Program-made: the position numbers and the translations under genes
The notes under the pieces: generated by a model
Told to the model about the DNA's origin: nothing
Databases searched by the model: none
Seen by the model: the letters and a program-made list of their open reading frames with translations, nothing else
Shown: in pieces, positions 46,606 through 55,756 of the stretch
Position numbering within the stretch: position 1 is the stretch's first letter
Layout of the letters: every line of letters starts with the position of its first letter
From: Hartmannibacter diazotrophicus
GTDB lineage: Bacteria; Pseudomonadota; Alphaproteobacteria; Rhizobiales; Pleomorphomonadaceae
NCBI RefSeq assembly: GCF_900231165.1
Contig: NZ_LT960614.1
Location: 2,168,550 to 2,232,549, forward strand
Direction of reading: 5' to 3'
Length of the DNA stretch: 64,000 nt

Positions 46606-47454
46606 ATGCGCTCCAGGATCTTGAAGGGAATTTTCGCGGGCTGCGTCGCGGCTCTGATGGCGGCGACCACATCGGCCAGTGCCGGCCCGCTGATGGACCG
46701 CATCAATGCGGGCGAGCCCATCCGCATCGGCTTTGCCAATGAAATCCCGTTCGCCTATCCCGCCGATGACGGAAGCCCCAAGGGCTTCGTCAACGTCTTC
46801 ACGATCGCCGTCCTGAAGAAGATGGGCTACGACAAGATCGAGCCGGTGCAGACGGAGTGGGGCGGGCTGATCCCGGGCCTCAAGGCCAACCGCTTCGACA
46901 TCATCACCGGCGGCATGAACATCCTGAAGTCGCGCTGCGAGAACGTGGCCTTCTCCGAGCCGATGGCGAAGGTCGGCGACGGCTTCGTCGTCGCGGCCGG
47001 CAATCCGAAGAAGATCACCGACTACAAGAGCATTGCCGACAGCGGTGCGATCATGGTCACCGGCGCCGGTTATTCGAACATCGAGGCGGCGAAAGCGGCC
47101 GGCGTGCCCGAAGCCAACATCATGCAGGTTCCCGGTCCGACCGAGATTCTGGCCGCCGTCAAGGCTGGCCGAGCCGATGCCGGTGCCGGCACTTACTTCA
47201 CGGTCAAGCAGCTGGCCGACACCACCGACGGTGCGCTTGAGGCGAGTGACCCCGATGCGATGCCCGAGGATTCCTTCAACTGGGCCGGCATCGGCTTCCG
47301 CAAGGATGACCAGGACTTCCTCGACAAGTTCAATGCCGCCGAGAAGGAGTATCTCGGGACGCCGGACATGCTGGCCGCGGTCGCCGAATACGGCTACGGC
47401 AAGGGCTCGCTTCCGGGCGACGTGACCACGGACTGGGTCTGCGCCAACCGTTGA
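46606..47454 (+). CDS. ehuB: Ectoine/hydroxyectoine ABC transporter substrate-binding protein
   Basis: The 282-residue periplasmic protein binds ectoine and 5-hydroxyectoine. After a signal peptide (GIFAGCVAALMAATTSASAG) come family-specific segments: GEPIRIGFANEIPFAYP, EWGGLIPGLKANRFDIITGG, SRCENVAFSEP, QVPGPTEILAAVKAGRADAG and the C-terminal GDVTTDWVCANR, all close to rhizobial EhuB. Length also matches. The ribosome site AAGGGGAAC precedes the ATG. It heads the plus-strand operon. Confidence 0.95.
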   Translation: MRSRILKGIFAGCVAALMAATTSASAGPLMDRINAGEPIRIGFANEIPFAYPADDGSPKGFVNVFTIAVLKKMGYDKIEPVQTEWGGLIPGLKANRFDIITGGMNILKSRCENVAFSEPMAKVGDGFVVAAGNPKKITDYKSIADSGAIMVTGAGYSNIEAAKAAGVPEANIMQVPGPTEILAAVKAGRADAGAGTYFTVKQLADTTDGALEASDPDAMPEDSFNWAGIGFRKDDQDFLDKFNAAEKEYLGTPDMLAAVAEYGYGKGSLPGDVTTDWVCANR

Positions 47455-47554
47455 CATGAGGCGCCGCGGACCCTCCAAAAGGGGCGCGGCTTCTTGAAGG
47501 CGCCCGGGCGCCCGCCCGCCGCCTTCGCCTGCTTGAACGGAAGGTCCGAGCGGC

Positions 47555-48223
47555 ATGTCCTATCTGGAATTTCTCGGCCAGTATGGTGACCGCATCCTCG
47601 GTGGTACGGCCATCACGATCCTCCTGACCGTGCTGGCGACTGTGCTTGCTGTCGCCATCGCGTTCCTCGCCGGAATGATGCGCCTGTCGGCCAACCCGGT
47701 CGCGCGCGGCGCGGCCACCGTCTATATCGAGATTTTCCGCGGCACGTCGCTGCTGGTCCAGCTCTACTGGATCTTCTTCGTTCTTCCGCTCTTCGGCATC
47801 ACGCTCGAGAAGTTCACCGCCGGCTTCGTCGCCGTCGGCATGAACCTTGGCGCCTATGGCGCGGAACTTGTCCGTGGCGCGATCCTATCGGTGCCGCGCG
47901 GGCAGTGGGAAGCGTCTCTTGCGCTCAACATGTCGCCGACGAAGCGGATGATCCGCATCATCCTGCCGCAGGCCGTGGTGACCATGCTGCCGCCCTGGGG
48001 CAATCTTCTCATCGAGTTGTTGAAAGGTACGGCGCTCGTCTCACTGATCGCGGTGGCCGACCTGATGTTCCAGGCCAAGCAGATCAACGGCACGACCTTC
48101 CTCTCCGCGCAGGCCTTCGGCACCGCGCTCATCATCTACTATGTCATTGCCCGCTTCCTGCTGACGCCTTTCATGCGTTGGCTGGAGCGTGTCATGGCCC
48201 GGCGGATGGGAAGGAGGGCCTGA
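47555..48223 (+). CDS. ehuC: Ectoine/hydroxyectoine ABC transporter permease EhuC
   Basis: The 222-residue inner-membrane permease belongs to the polar amino acid (HisM/GlnP) type. Helices such as AITILLTVLATVLAVAIAFL and the coupling segment GAILSVPRGQWEASLALNMS, followed by IILPQAVVTMLPPWGN, are visible. It follows ehuB by 100 bp, within which a G/C-rich stretch may separate messages, and is one base from ehuD. Confidence 0.92.
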   Translation: MSYLEFLGQYGDRILGGTAITILLTVLATVLAVAIAFLAGMMRLSANPVARGAATVYIEIFRGTSLLVQLYWIFFVLPLFGITLEKFTAGFVAVGMNLGAYGAELVRGAILSVPRGQWEASLALNMSPTKRMIRIILPQAVVTMLPPWGNLLIELLKGTALVSLIAVADLMFQAKQINGTTFLSAQAFGTALIIYYVIARFLLTPFMRWLERVMARRMGRRA

Positions 48224-48224
48224 G

Positions 48225-48896
48225 ATGTTCGACTGGCGCTGGGATTTCGTCTGGGAGATTCTGCCACGCCTTCTCTGGGCGACCGGCAACACCCTGCTTG
48301 CCGCCGGCATCGGCTATGGCATCGCCCTGGTCCTCGGCCTTGTGCTGGCGCTGGCACAGCGCACGCCGTTCAAGGTCGTGACGCTTGTCGTGCGTGAAGT
48401 GGTGGAATTCATCCGCTCCACGCCGCTGGTTCTGCAGATCTTCTTCGTCTTCTACGTCGGGCCGCAGTTCGGCATTCGCCTGTCGCCCTGGGTGGCGGGC
48501 ATGATCGCCATCGGCCTGCACTATGCCGCCTATCTTTCGGAGGTCTACCGGGGCGGGATCGACAGCGTCCCGCGCGGCCAGTGGGAGGCCTGCACGGCGT
48601 TGAGCCTCAGCCCGGCGCGCACCTATTTCCGCGTGATCATACCGCAGGCACTTCCGCCCGCGTTGTCCGGCATGGGCAACTATCTCGTCGGCATCTTCAA
48701 GGACACGCCGATGCTCTCCGTCATCGGCGTCGCGGAGCTGATGCATACGGCCAACGCCATCGGGTCCGAGAGCTACCGCTTCCTTGAACCCTATACGATG
48801 GTCGGCGTCATCTTCCTTGCGCTCTCCCTGCCGACCGCCGCCCTCATTCGCGCCTTCGAGGCCTTCGTGCGCCGTAAACTGGGGATGACCCGATGA
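48225..48896 (+). CDS. ehuD: Ectoine/hydroxyectoine ABC transporter permease EhuD
   Basis: The 223-residue second permease has the same fold as EhuC: LLWATGNTLLAAGIGYGIAL near the start and the coupling segment YRGGIDSVPRGQWEACTALS with IIPQALPPALSGMGNY. The ATG at 48225 follows AAGGAGGGCCTGAG, one of the best ribosome sites in the window; an upstream in-frame start inside ehuC was rejected. Its end overlaps ehuA by four bases. Confidence 0.92.
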   Translation: MFDWRWDFVWEILPRLLWATGNTLLAAGIGYGIALVLGLVLALAQRTPFKVVTLVVREVVEFIRSTPLVLQIFFVFYVGPQFGIRLSPWVAGMIAIGLHYAAYLSEVYRGGIDSVPRGQWEACTALSLSPARTYFRVIIPQALPPALSGMGNYLVGIFKDTPMLSVIGVAELMHTANAIGSESYRFLEPYTMVGVIFLALSLPTAALIRAFEAFVRRKLGMTR

Positions 48897-49711
48897 GCGA
48901 AGACATGTCCCGCTATCCCGTCCGGCTCACCGGCGACGACGTGCCGATGGTGCGCTTCATGAACGTCACCAAGAGCTACGGCGACCTCGTGGTGCTCGAT
49001 GCCCTCAACCTCGACGTTGCCGCCGGCGAGATGGTGACGGTCATCGGTCCGTCGGGCTCCGGCAAGACGACGGTCCTTCGGATGCTGATGACGCTCGAGA
49101 CGATCAACGGCGGCGTCATCTATGTCGACGGCGAGCCGCTGACCCATATGGAGCGCGGCGGTAAGCTGGTTCCTGCCAATGCGAAGCACATGCGCAAGAT
49201 GCGCGCGAACATCGGCATGTGCTTTCAGCACTTCAATCTCTTCCCGCACATGACGGCGCTGGAAAACTGCATGGAGGCGCCGGTGCATGTGCTCGGCCTT
49301 TCCAAGGACGAGGCGCGCGAGCGGTCGATCGAACTGCTCGGGCTGGTGGGGCTGGCCGACAAGGTCGACCAGCATCCCTCGCGCCTGTCGGGCGGGCAGC
49401 AGCAGCGCGTCGCCATCGCCCGCGCCCTTGCGATGCGGCCGAAGGTGCTGCTGTTCGACGAGGTGACGTCGGCGCTCGATCCGGAAGTGATCGGCGAGGT
49501 GACCAACGTCATCCGCACGCTCACCACAGAGCACAATCTCACCATGCTGATGGTCACCCACCAGATGGGCTTTGCCAAGGAAATCTCCGACCGCATCTGT
49601 TTCTTCTTCAAGGGGCGGATCGAGGAGCAGGGGCCTCCAGACGAACTGTTCGGCAATCCGCAGAAGGAGCGCACGCAGCAGTTCCTGAGTGCGGTCCGGG
49701 AGGCGATCTGA
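48893..49711 (+). CDS. ehuA: Ectoine/hydroxyectoine ABC transporter ATP-binding protein
   Basis: The 272-residue ATPase energises EhuBCD uptake. Walker A GPSGSGKTT, Q-loop MCFQHFNLFPHMTALEN, signature LSGGQQQRVAIARAL, Walker B VLLFDEVTSALDPE and H-loop LMVTHQMGFAKEI are all present. The ATGA overlap with ehuD shows translational coupling. In the rhizobial ehu operon ehuA comes first; here it follows the permeases. Confidence 0.95.
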   Translation: MSEDMSRYPVRLTGDDVPMVRFMNVTKSYGDLVVLDALNLDVAAGEMVTVIGPSGSGKTTVLRMLMTLETINGGVIYVDGEPLTHMERGGKLVPANAKHMRKMRANIGMCFQHFNLFPHMTALENCMEAPVHVLGLSKDEARERSIELLGLVGLADKVDQHPSRLSGGQQQRVAIARALAMRPKVLLFDEVTSALDPEVIGEVTNVIRTLTTEHNLTMLMVTHQMGFAKEISDRICFFFKGRIEEQGPPDELFGNPQKERTQQFLSAVREAI

Positions 49712-49784
49712 TGGAACGCCCGCCGGCTACTAGGTTGCCCTCGCCATGGTCCCGCGCTCGCAGAAGGGGATGATGGAGCATCCC

Positions 49785-50792
49785 ATGACGCTCTCGCTCG
49801 CCGATATCTTCGCCGCCCGGAACGCGATCTCCGGCATTGCCGTCCGCACGCCTCTCGTCCCGTCTCCGGCCATGACCGAGGTCGCGGGCGCACCCTTCCT
49901 GATGAAGCTGGAGACGACCCAGCCGGTGGGGGCCTTCAAGCTGCGTGGCGCGGTCAATGCCGTCAGCCGGTTGCCGGAGGGCACGAAAGGCGTTGCCTGC
50001 TGCTCGACCGGCAACCATGGCCGGGGCGTTGCCTATGCGGCGCACGCCAAGGGCATTCGGGCCGTCGTCTGCATGTCGCAATTGGTGCCGCAGGCCAAGG
50101 TCGACGGCATCCGCGCGCTCGGCGCTGACGTCAGGATTGTCGGCCGTTCGCAGGACGATGCCCACGCGGAAAGCATCCGGCTTTGCGAGAGCGAGGGGCT
50201 CATTGAGATTTCCCCCTTCGACGACCCGCATGTGGTCGCGGGGCAGGGCACTATCGGCCTTGAGATTCTCGAGGACTGCCCGGAGCTTGCAATGCTGCTC
50301 GTGCCGCTTTCCGGCGGCGGACTTGCCGGCGGTGTGGCGCTTGCGGCCAAGGCCATCAATCCGGCGATCCGGGTGATCGGCATCACCATGGACCGGGGCG
50401 CTGCGATGCATGCCTCCTTGAAGGCCGGCCATCCGGTCGAAGTGGAAGAAGTGGCCAGCCTTGCCGACAGCCTCGGCGGCGGGATCGGACTTCAAAACAG
50501 GCTGACATTCGATCTCTGCCGCCGCCACCTCGACGACGTGATCCTGGTGACGGAAGAGGAGATCTACCGGGGCATGCAGAGCATCTATTTCGACGAGCGC
50601 ATGGTGGCCGAGGGGGCGAGCGCCGTTGGCCATGCCGCATTGCTCGCCGGCAAGCTGCCCAAGGCTTCAGGGCCGATCGCCACCATTCTTACCGGCCGCA
50701 ATGTCGACATGGCGGCCTTCACGAAGGTGGTGACTGGCGAGGACGTGCCGCTCGGGGACGTCACCGTGAAAGGACAGCGCCATGCCGCATGA
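49785..50792 (+). CDS. eutB: Hydroxyectoine utilisation dehydratase EutB
   Basis: The 335-residue PLP enzyme resembles threonine dehydratase: PVGAFKLRGAVNAV carries the PLP lysine, CCSTGNHGRGVAYAAHAKG binds phosphate and VPLSGGGLAGGVALAAK is the glycine loop. In ectoine loci it takes part in turning hydroxyectoine into ectoine. The ATG at 49785 follows GGAG; in-frame ATGs at 49746 and 49770 are alternatives. It overlaps eutC by 11 bases. Confidence 0.9.
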   Translation: MTLSLADIFAARNAISGIAVRTPLVPSPAMTEVAGAPFLMKLETTQPVGAFKLRGAVNAVSRLPEGTKGVACCSTGNHGRGVAYAAHAKGIRAVVCMSQLVPQAKVDGIRALGADVRIVGRSQDDAHAESIRLCESEGLIEISPFDDPHVVAGQGTIGLEILEDCPELAMLLVPLSGGGLAGGVALAAKAINPAIRVIGITMDRGAAMHASLKAGHPVEVEEVASLADSLGGGIGLQNRLTFDLCRRHLDDVILVTEEEIYRGMQSIYFDERMVAEGASAVGHAALLAGKLPKASGPIATILTGRNVDMAAFTKVVTGEDVPLGDVTVKGQRHAA

Positions 50793-51774
50793 GATCGCCA
50801 TCGTCACCGAGCAGGACCTGCGCAAGGTCGTGAAACTCGATCTTGCGGTTGTCGATGTGGTCGAAAGCGCCTTTGCCGCCCTGGCCTCCGGCAAGGTGGT
50901 GATGCCGCCGGTCCTTTCCATGGCCATCCCTGAGGCGAATGGCGAGGTCGACGTCAAGACGGCCTGGCTGCCCGGGTTTTCGGGCTTCGCCATCAAGGTG
51001 AGCCCCGGCTTCTTCGACAATCCCAAGCTTGGCCTTCCGAGCCTCAACGGGCTGATGATCCTGTTTTCAGCGAAAACCGGCCTCGTCGAGGCGCTGTTTC
51101 TCGACAACGGATATCTGACGGATGTGCGCACGGCGGCAGCCGGCGCGGTCGCCGCCCGCCACTTGGCGCCATCGCGCGTTCAGACGGCTGGCGTGATGGG
51201 GACAGGCGTTCAGGCGCGGCTTCAGATCGAGGCGGCGCATCTCGTCCGCCCGTTCGAACAGGTTCTGGTCTGGGGCAGGGACCTTGCCAAGGCCGAGGCC
51301 TGCGCCGCCGACATCTCCGCACGGCTGAAAGTGCCGGCAAGGGCCGAGGCCGATCCCGCCCGGCTTGTTGCCGAAAGCCAGCTTGTCGTCACGACGACGC
51401 CGGCCCGCGAATCGATCCTCAAGGCCGACTGGTTGCATCCCGGCCTTCACATCACGGCCATGGGCTCCGATCAGGACGAGAAGAACGAAATCGAGCCGGC
51501 CGCGCTCGTCGCCGCGACGGCCTATGTCTGCGACCGCATCAGCCAGTGCGAAAAGCTCGGCGAACTGCACTCGGCAATTTCCGCAGGACTCTGGCAGGGG
51601 CCGCCGCCCGCCGAACTTGGCGACGTCGTCTTGGGCAAGTTCACGGCGCGCCGGTCCGAAGACGACATCACGATCTGCGACCTCACCGGGACGGGTGCGC
51701 AGGATACCGCGATCGCGACCTATGCGGAGAAGCTCTGTCGGTCGGTCGGGATCGGATCCCTGATCGCAGCTTGA
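50782..51774 (+). CDS. eutC: Ectoine utilisation protein EutC (ornithine cyclodeaminase family)
   Basis: The 330-residue NAD-binding protein belongs to the ornithine cyclodeaminase/mu-crystallin family: VDVKTAWLPGFSGFAIKVSP, YLTDVRTAAAGAVAARHLA, GVMGTGVQARLQIEA and ITAMGSDQDEKNE. Together with EutB it is thought to reduce the intermediate formed from hydroxyectoine. Overlap with eutB indicates coupled translation. No eutA gene precedes these two. Confidence 0.9.
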   Translation: MPHEIAIVTEQDLRKVVKLDLAVVDVVESAFAALASGKVVMPPVLSMAIPEANGEVDVKTAWLPGFSGFAIKVSPGFFDNPKLGLPSLNGLMILFSAKTGLVEALFLDNGYLTDVRTAAAGAVAARHLAPSRVQTAGVMGTGVQARLQIEAAHLVRPFEQVLVWGRDLAKAEACAADISARLKVPARAEADPARLVAESQLVVTTTPARESILKADWLHPGLHITAMGSDQDEKNEIEPAALVAATAYVCDRISQCEKLGELHSAISAGLWQGPPPAELGDVVLGKFTARRSEDDITICDLTGTGAQDTAIATYAEKLCRSVGIGSLIAA

Positions 51775-51796
51775 GAGTGGGCGGGAACCTGATCGG

Positions 51797-52303
51797 ATGC
51801 TGAAGCTCGATGCCCGCGACATCAAGATTCTCGCGGTTCTTGCCCGCGAAGGCCGCATTTCGAAGGCGGAACTGGCCGAGCGCGTCAACCTGACCGCGAC
51901 ACCCTGCTGGGAACGATTGCGCCGGCTGGAGGCGGCCGGCATCATCCAGGGCTACCACGCCGATATCGCCCTGAGCCGCCTCGGTCCCTCGGTCACGGTC
52001 TTCGTCATGGTGGAACTCGGCCGGCACAAGGCGGAGGACTTCCAGGTCTTCGAGCGGACGGTGGCCGATTTCGAGGAGATCGTCGCCTGCTGGGCGCTCG
52101 GCGGCGGCTTCGACTATCTCATGCAGGTGACGACGCGCGATATCGACCGCTACCAGCGTCTTATCGACGAGTTGCTGGCCCGGCGGATCAGCGTTGCCCG
52201 CTACTACAGCTATATCGTCACGAAGGGCGTGAAGACCGGCGGTGTGCCTCCCTTGGCGGCGCTGTTCGAAGACCTCTCCGAACTGCCGGTCAAATCCGGA
52301 TGA
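51797..52303 (+). CDS. doeX: Lrp/AsnC family regulator of ectoine degradation
   Basis: The 168-residue protein has an N-terminal helix-turn-helix (RISKAELAERVNLTATPCWERL) and a C-terminal RAM sensing domain (GGGFDYLMQVTTRDIDRYQRL, truncated here to its core). AsnC-type DoeX is a known component of the ectoine degradation locus in Halomonas, where it accompanies doeAB. It lies 22 bp after eutC on the same strand. It gives this locus two regulators, with the GntR one on the other arm. Confidence 0.87.
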   Translation: MLKLDARDIKILAVLAREGRISKAELAERVNLTATPCWERLRRLEAAGIIQGYHADIALSRLGPSVTVFVMVELGRHKAEDFQVFERTVADFEEIVACWALGGGFDYLMQVTTRDIDRYQRLIDELLARRISVARYYSYIVTKGVKTGGVPPLAALFEDLSELPVKSG

Positions 52304-52427
52304 TCCATCTGCCAGACGGCGATCTTTGGACAATTCCTCTGCCGGGGCCGAGGCAGGATGCACGGCATGGACATCGCGAGCGGCGCAATTGACGCCGCAT
52401 GACCACGCGCGGTCCGGGAGGATCATC

Positions 52428-53921
52428 ATGGCTCAGGCAGCACGACGCGAGCGGACCGGACCGGTCAGCTTTTCCGGCATTTCCGATGTCGGTCTCGTCA
52501 AGTCCTTTTCCTATATCGGCGGCCGTTGGCAGGCCGCAGGCAGTGGCGCGAGCTTTGCCGTCACCGATCCCTCGACCGGCGGCGAGCTTGGCCATGTCGC
52601 CCAGCTTTCCGCAGCCGAGAGCGCGACGGCTGTCGATGAGGCGGCCGCCGCTTTTCCGGCCTGGTCCGGGCTTTTGCCGCAGGAACGCTCGCGGCTGCTG
52701 CGCCGCTGGTTCGACCTCATGGTTGCGGCGCGCGAGGATCTCGCCCGCATCATGACGCAGGAGCAGGGCAAGCCGCTCTCCGAGGCGCGCGGCGAAATCG
52801 ACTATGCGGCGGCCTTCATCGAGTTCTACGCCGAAGAGGCCAAGCGCCCGAATATCGAGAGCGTCACCTCGCATCTGCCGGACGCCGAGATGGAGGTCTG
52901 GCGCGAGCCGGTTGGCGTCGCAGCGCTCGTCACGCCCTGGAATTTCCCGTCCGCGATGATCACCCGCAAGGCGGCGGCTGCGCTGGCCGCCGGCTGCACG
53001 GTCGTCGTCCATCCCTCCGGCGAAACGCCCTATTCGGCGCTGGCTCTGGCCGAACTTGCCGAACGGGCCGGCATTCCCGCCGGTGTCTTCAACGTCGTCA
53101 CCGGCAAGGCGCCCGAGATCGTCGAGCCATGGACCATGGATACGCGCGTGCGCGCCCTGTCCTTCACCGGCTCGACCGAAATCGGCAGGCTGCTCTATCG
53201 CCAGAGCGCCGACACGATGAAGCGTCTCGTCATGGAGCTTGGCGGCCACGCGCCCTTCATCGTCTTCGCCGATGCCGATCTTGATCAGGCCGTGGAAGAG
53301 GCCGTCAAGGCGAAGTTTGCGACCTCGGGGCAGGATTGTCTCGGCGCCAACCGCTTCTTCATCGAACGGCCGGTCTATGATGCCTTCTGCGAGAAATTGG
53401 CGGCGGCGACCAAGGCGCTCACCGTCGGGGCAGGTCTTGAGGATCGCGACATCGGGCCGCTGATGAACGAAAAGGCCGTGCAAAAGCAGGAGTCCCACGT
53501 CGCCGACGCGCTGGAAAAAGGCGCGCGGTTGCTGGTCGGCGGCAAACGCCATGATGCCGGGCCGTTGTTCTTCCAGCCGACGGTCCTCGCCAATGTGCCG
53601 GATGACGCGCTCATCATGCATGAGGAGACCTTCGGTCCCGTCGCCGCGATTGCCCCCTTCGACACGGAGGACGAGGCGCTGACCCGCGCCAACGCCACGG
53701 ACTATGGCCTCGTCGCCTATCTCCACACGCAGGATCCGCGCCGCATCTACCGCGCGAGCCGCACGCTGCAGTTCGGCATGGTCGCGGTCAATCGCACCAA
53801 GGTCACGGGCGCACCCATCCCCTTCGGCGGCTTCAAGCAGTCCGGCATCGGCCGCGAGGGCGCTCGCCTCGGCATGGAGGCCTTCATGGAAGTCAAATAC
53901 GTCTGCCGCGACTGGGCGTGA
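52428..53921 (+). CDS. doeC: Aldehyde dehydrogenase, probable aspartate-semialdehyde dehydrogenase of ectoine catabolism
   Basis: The 497-residue NAD(P)-dependent enzyme matches the succinate-semialdehyde dehydrogenase group: TPWNFPSAMITRKAAAAL, FTGSTEIGR, catalytic Glu in MELGGHAPFIVF and catalytic Cys in FATSGQDCLGANRF. In ectoine loci this gene product oxidises aspartate semialdehyde to aspartate (DoeC). The ATG at 52428 follows GGGAGGATCATC. The aminotransferase gene that makes its substrate follows 53 bases later. Confidence 0.87.
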   Translation: MAQAARRERTGPVSFSGISDVGLVKSFSYIGGRWQAAGSGASFAVTDPSTGGELGHVAQLSAAESATAVDEAAAAFPAWSGLLPQERSRLLRRWFDLMVAAREDLARIMTQEQGKPLSEARGEIDYAAAFIEFYAEEAKRPNIESVTSHLPDAEMEVWREPVGVAALVTPWNFPSAMITRKAAAALAAGCTVVVHPSGETPYSALALAELAERAGIPAGVFNVVTGKAPEIVEPWTMDTRVRALSFTGSTEIGRLLYRQSADTMKRLVMELGGHAPFIVFADADLDQAVEEAVKAKFATSGQDCLGANRFFIERPVYDAFCEKLAAATKALTVGAGLEDRDIGPLMNEKAVQKQESHVADALEKGARLLVGGKRHDAGPLFFQPTVLANVPDDALIMHEETFGPVAAIAPFDTEDEALTRANATDYGLVAYLHTQDPRRIYRASRTLQFGMVAVNRTKVTGAPIPFGGFKQSGIGREGARLGMEAFMEVKYVCRDWA

Positions 53922-53974
53922 ACGCCGCCCGAAGCCATCGATATCAACTCAAACCGCGCAATTGGAACAGACCC

Positions 53975-55342
53975 ATGCTCACCAACGACCAGCTTGCCCA
54001 ATGGGACCGGGAAAACTTCTTCCATCCCTCCACCCACCTTGCCCAGCATGCGCGCGGTGAAACGCCGAGCCGCATCATCACCGGCGGCTCGGGCGTGCAT
54101 ATCGAGGACCGGGACGGAACAAAGCTGCTCGATGCCTTCGCGGGGCTCTATTGCGTCAACGTCGGTTATGGCCGCACGGAAATCTCCGAGGCGATTGCGG
54201 CGCAGGCGAAGGAGCTTGCCTACTACCACGCCTATGTCGGACACGGCACCGAGGCTTCGATCACGCTGGCGAAGATGATCCTCGACCGGGCGCCGAAGAA
54301 CATGTCGAAGGTCTATTTCGGTCTTGGCGGGTCGGATGCAAACGAAACCAACATCAAGCTCGTCTGGTACTACAACAACATCCTCGGCCGGCCGGAAAAG
54401 AAGAAGATCATCTCGCGCTGGCGCGGCTATCACGGCTCGGGCCTGATGACGGGCTCGCTCACGGGCCTCGAACTCTTCCACAAGAAGTTCGATCTGCCGC
54501 TGGCGAATGTCCTTCACACCGAGGCACCGTTCTATTTCCGCCGCGCCGATCTCGGCATGAGCGAAGCGGACTTCGTCGCCCATTGCGCAGCGGAACTGGG
54601 ATCCCTCATCGAGCGCGAAGGCGCCGAGACCATCGCCGCCTTCATTGGTGAGCCCGTGCTCGGCACCGGTGGCATCGTGCCGCCGCCGAAGGGCTATTGG
54701 GACGCTATCGGCCCGATCCTGAAGAAGCACGACATCCTCATGATCGCCGACGAGGTCGTGACCGGTTTCGGCCGTCTCGGCACCATGTTCGGCTCCGATC
54801 ACTACGGCATCGAAGCCGACATCATCACCATCGCCAAGGGCCTGACTTCGGCCTATGCGCCGCTCTCGGGTTCCATCGTCTCAGGCAAGGTCTGGAAGGT
54901 GCTGGAGCAGGGTACCGACGAATTCGGCGCGATCGGCCACGGCTGGACCTATTCGGCCCATCCGATCGGGGCAGCGGCAGGCGTCGCCAACCTGAAGCTC
55001 ATCGACGATCTTGGGCTGGTGGAAAATGCCGGCATGGTCGGCGCCTATCTGAAGGCGGGGCTCGCCTCCGCGCTCGGCCATCACCCGAATGTCGGCGAGA
55101 TACGCGGCGAGGGAATGCTGGCGGCTGTCGAATTCGTCGAGGACAAGGAGAGCCGCAGCTTCTTCGATCCGGCAAAGAAGGTCGGGCCGCAGGTTTCGGC
55201 GGCGCTCCTGAGGCGCGGCGTCATCGCCCGCGCGATGCCGCAGGGGGATATCCTCGGCTTCGCCCCGCCGCTTTGCCTGACGCAGGCCGAGGCGGATGAA
55301 ATCGTCGCCAAGACGGCGGATGCCGTCAAGGAAGTCTTCTGA
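53975..55342 (+). CDS. doeD: Class III aminotransferase, probable diaminobutyrate transaminase DoeD
   Basis: The 455-residue PLP enzyme carries LLDAFAGLYCVNVGYGR, GGSDANETNIKLVWYYNN, DEVVTGFGRLGTMFG and ITIAKGLTSAYAPLSG with the PLP lysine. In the ectoine pathway it converts diaminobutyrate to aspartate semialdehyde. ATG at 53975 gives MLTNDQLAQWDRENFFHPST, the family start; a GTG at 53918 overlapping doeC by four bases would add 19 residues. It is the last gene of the plus-strand operon. Confidence 0.88.
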   Translation: MLTNDQLAQWDRENFFHPSTHLAQHARGETPSRIITGGSGVHIEDRDGTKLLDAFAGLYCVNVGYGRTEISEAIAAQAKELAYYHAYVGHGTEASITLAKMILDRAPKNMSKVYFGLGGSDANETNIKLVWYYNNILGRPEKKKIISRWRGYHGSGLMTGSLTGLELFHKKFDLPLANVLHTEAPFYFRRADLGMSEADFVAHCAAELGSLIEREGAETIAAFIGEPVLGTGGIVPPPKGYWDAIGPILKKHDILMIADEVVTGFGRLGTMFGSDHYGIEADIITIAKGLTSAYAPLSGSIVSGKVWKVLEQGTDEFGAIGHGWTYSAHPIGAAAGVANLKLIDDLGLVENAGMVGAYLKAGLASALGHHPNVGEIRGEGMLAAVEFVEDKESRSFFDPAKKVGPQVSAALLRRGVIARAMPQGDILGFAPPLCLTQAEADEIVAKTADAVKEVF

Positions 55343-55390
55343 ATTCCGCTGTGATCTGCTCCCCGATCCTTGGACCGTTTCCGGGATGAT

Positions 55391-55543
55391 TTAAGCGACT
55401 CTCTGCGCCTGCTGGCCGGTTTCGAACTGGTTGAAGTAGACCATGGCGGGCGGCTGTCCGCCATGGGCGGCGTGGGGCCGCTGGTGGTTTTGGAAGGTGG
55501 CCCATCGGCCGATGCCCGCCTTCGCCTGCGGGCTCGCAAGGCC
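55391..55543 (-). pseudogene. C-terminal remnant of an IS3-family transposase
   Basis: The last 50 codons of a minus-strand frame read AGIGRWATFQNHQRPHAAHG and GQPPAMVYFNQFETGQQAQRVA then a stop. This is the C-terminal signature of IS3-family transposases (YNHQRPHxAxGGxxP). The catalytic DDE core is absent. The sequence TGGACCGTTTCCGGGATGAT at 55371-55390, between the stop and doeD, could be the terminal repeat of the element. Confidence 0.82.
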
Positions 55544-55756
55544 GTCCCGCTCGGGCAGGAAAACGACGTCGAGGGCGCCGGCATCCGCATTGGCCGGTGC
55601 GTGATAGTGCGCCGGATCGTGTTTGACGATCAGCCTCGACCGCGGATCGATGTCGAGCCCTTCCATGAGGGCGCCGCCGATACCCCGGATTTGACCGCCG
55701 TAGCACTGCGACGCCGCGGTCTTCTCGTTGACGATCCGTCCGGCGGCGGCGGCCAC
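55544..55756 (-). pseudogene. Fragment of a xanthine dehydrogenase-type molybdopterin subunit
   Basis: About 71 codons read AAGRIVNEKTAASQCYGGQI, RGIGGALMEGLDIDPRSRLI and KHDPAHYHAPANADAGALDVV, matching the molybdenum-binding large subunit of xanthine dehydrogenase/aldehyde oxidase enzymes (RVINPKTARSQ...GGxxxGIGxALMEE...AEYHVPVNAD). The fragment is joined in frame to the IS3 remnant and lacks both ends of the gene. It must be what is left of a gene cut by an insertion or deletion. Confidence 0.78.
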
